This document shows positions 34,650 to 64,000 of a stretch of DNA of 64,000 nucleotides, in pieces. Every line of letters begins with the position of its first letter. The first letter of the stretch is position 1. Origin of the DNA: Eopsaltria australis (Eukaryota; Chordata; Aves; Passeriformes; Petroicidae); the NCBI GenBank assembly GCA_034509425.1, contig JAVTVJ010000662.1, forward strand, positions 939,501 to 1,003,500, written 5' to 3'. The notes beneath the pieces are model-generated. The model was not told the DNA's origin. It did not search any database and saw nothing but the letters and a program-made list of their open reading frames with translations. Position numbers and translations under genes: made by a program.

Positions 34650-35107
34650 CCTTTCCAGCTGGAGCTTGAGGCACTCTGGGTGTGCTCAAGGGCAGAACTT
34701 GTGAAATGCACCTTCTCTGGGGGCCACAGGAAAACTCTTCTGCTTCATCTGTACCATCCACCCCAAATTTGCTAGAGGTGACTGGGGAAGGTCTGCTTAG
34801 CCCCCTCCCTGACTGCCATGTCTGCTGTGTGTGCTACACAAGTGGCTCTGTGGCAGCGGCGGCAGGCGAAGGGGGCGAGCAGCTGGAGAGATCGCCATGG
34901 GGCCACGTGTCCTGGCACCGGGTTGGTGCTAGGAGCCAGGGTAGGAACAGCAGCGACTCTGCGCTGTAACTTTGCTGCCTTCTATTTAAAGACTGCCCTG
35001 AGTCAGGAGAAGTGAGTGCTACTGGGGATGACAGTTGCTTCAGGCAGCCCTGGGGAGGACAGGGTTGGGGGTAAACAGCACCGACGAGGGCCTGAGCAGG
35101 GAAGGGA
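34650..35107 (+). promoter_or_regulatory. CMYA5: Candidate CMYA5 promoter and 5' UTR
   Basis: A GC-richer block (for example GCAGCGGCGGCAGGCGAAGG) directly before the CMYA5 start codon. It contains E-boxes at 34656-34661 (CAGCTG), 34839-34844 (CAAGTG), 34880-34885 (CAGCTG) and 34914-34919 (CACGTG). It also has CTATTTAAAG at 34982-34991, which resembles both a TATA box and a MEF2 site with one mismatch, 117 nt before the ATG. CMYA5 is a known striated-muscle MEF2 target, so E-boxes plus a MEF2-like site fit. The transcription start is not visible. Confidence 0.5.

Positions 35108-64000
<28,893 letters not shown>

Larger units (their letters stand above)
30311..35107 (+). other. TENT2 3' UTR, intergenic spacer and CMYA5 5' flank
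   Basis: 4.8 kb without recognisable coding sequence. The proximal part must hold the TENT2 3' UTR. AATAAA hexamers occur at 30351, 31342, 32535, 32882, 34308 and 34395, so the UTR end is undetermined. The distal 400 bp become GC-richer toward the CMYA5 start codon. Short open frames, such as 33484-33738, have no recognised homology. Confidence 0.75.

Overview
This window is vertebrate nuclear DNA. It is AT-rich, with long introns, GT-AG splice sites and several CR1-type LINE fragments, which points to a bird. A solo-LTR-like insertion fits a songbird-type genome, but the exact species cannot be named. Two protein-coding genes lie head-to-tail on the + strand: the 3' half of TENT2 (PAPD4/GLD2) and the 5' and central part of CMYA5 (myospryn, TRIM76). 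They sit in this order in other amniotes too (human 5q14). Human 5q largely corresponds to the avian Z, so a Z-chromosome origin is likely but is inference.

TENT2 region (1-30310). Seven coding exons carry the end of the catalytic domain and the PAP-associated domain of a cytoplasmic non-canonical poly(A) polymerase. All exon phases join correctly to a stop at 30308-30310. The N-terminal exons lie upstream of the window. The introns contain three CR1 fragments, all antisense to the gene, one antisense solo LTR of about 0.6 kb, and an 18-bp pyrimidine tandem repeat.

Intergenic region (30311-35107). This holds the TENT2 3' UTR, with several candidate poly(A) signals, and then a short GC-richer segment with E-boxes and a TATA/MEF2-like element just before the CMYA5 start codon.

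CMYA5 region (35108 to beyond 64000). Exon 1 encodes an acidic N-terminus with 15 consecutive glutamates. A 7.7 kb intron follows, then one giant exon of 10,285 nt (3,428 codons), then four small exons: a 96-nt exon, a 234-nt coiled-coil exon, a 23-nt microexon and a 122-nt exon. The fibronectin-III and SPRY exons expected for this family are not in the window. The giant exon contains a regular 22-residue tandem repeat array (residues about 662-923), which fades into degenerate copies. Its two ends are conserved with mammalian myospryn.

The genes are functionally unrelated neighbours: TENT2 controls mRNA tail length, and CMYA5 is a striated-muscle scaffold. No CRISPR array, operon-like cluster, tRNA or rRNA gene was recognised. 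The most unusual structure is the in-frame repeat array of CMYA5 with its internal 132-bp duplication.
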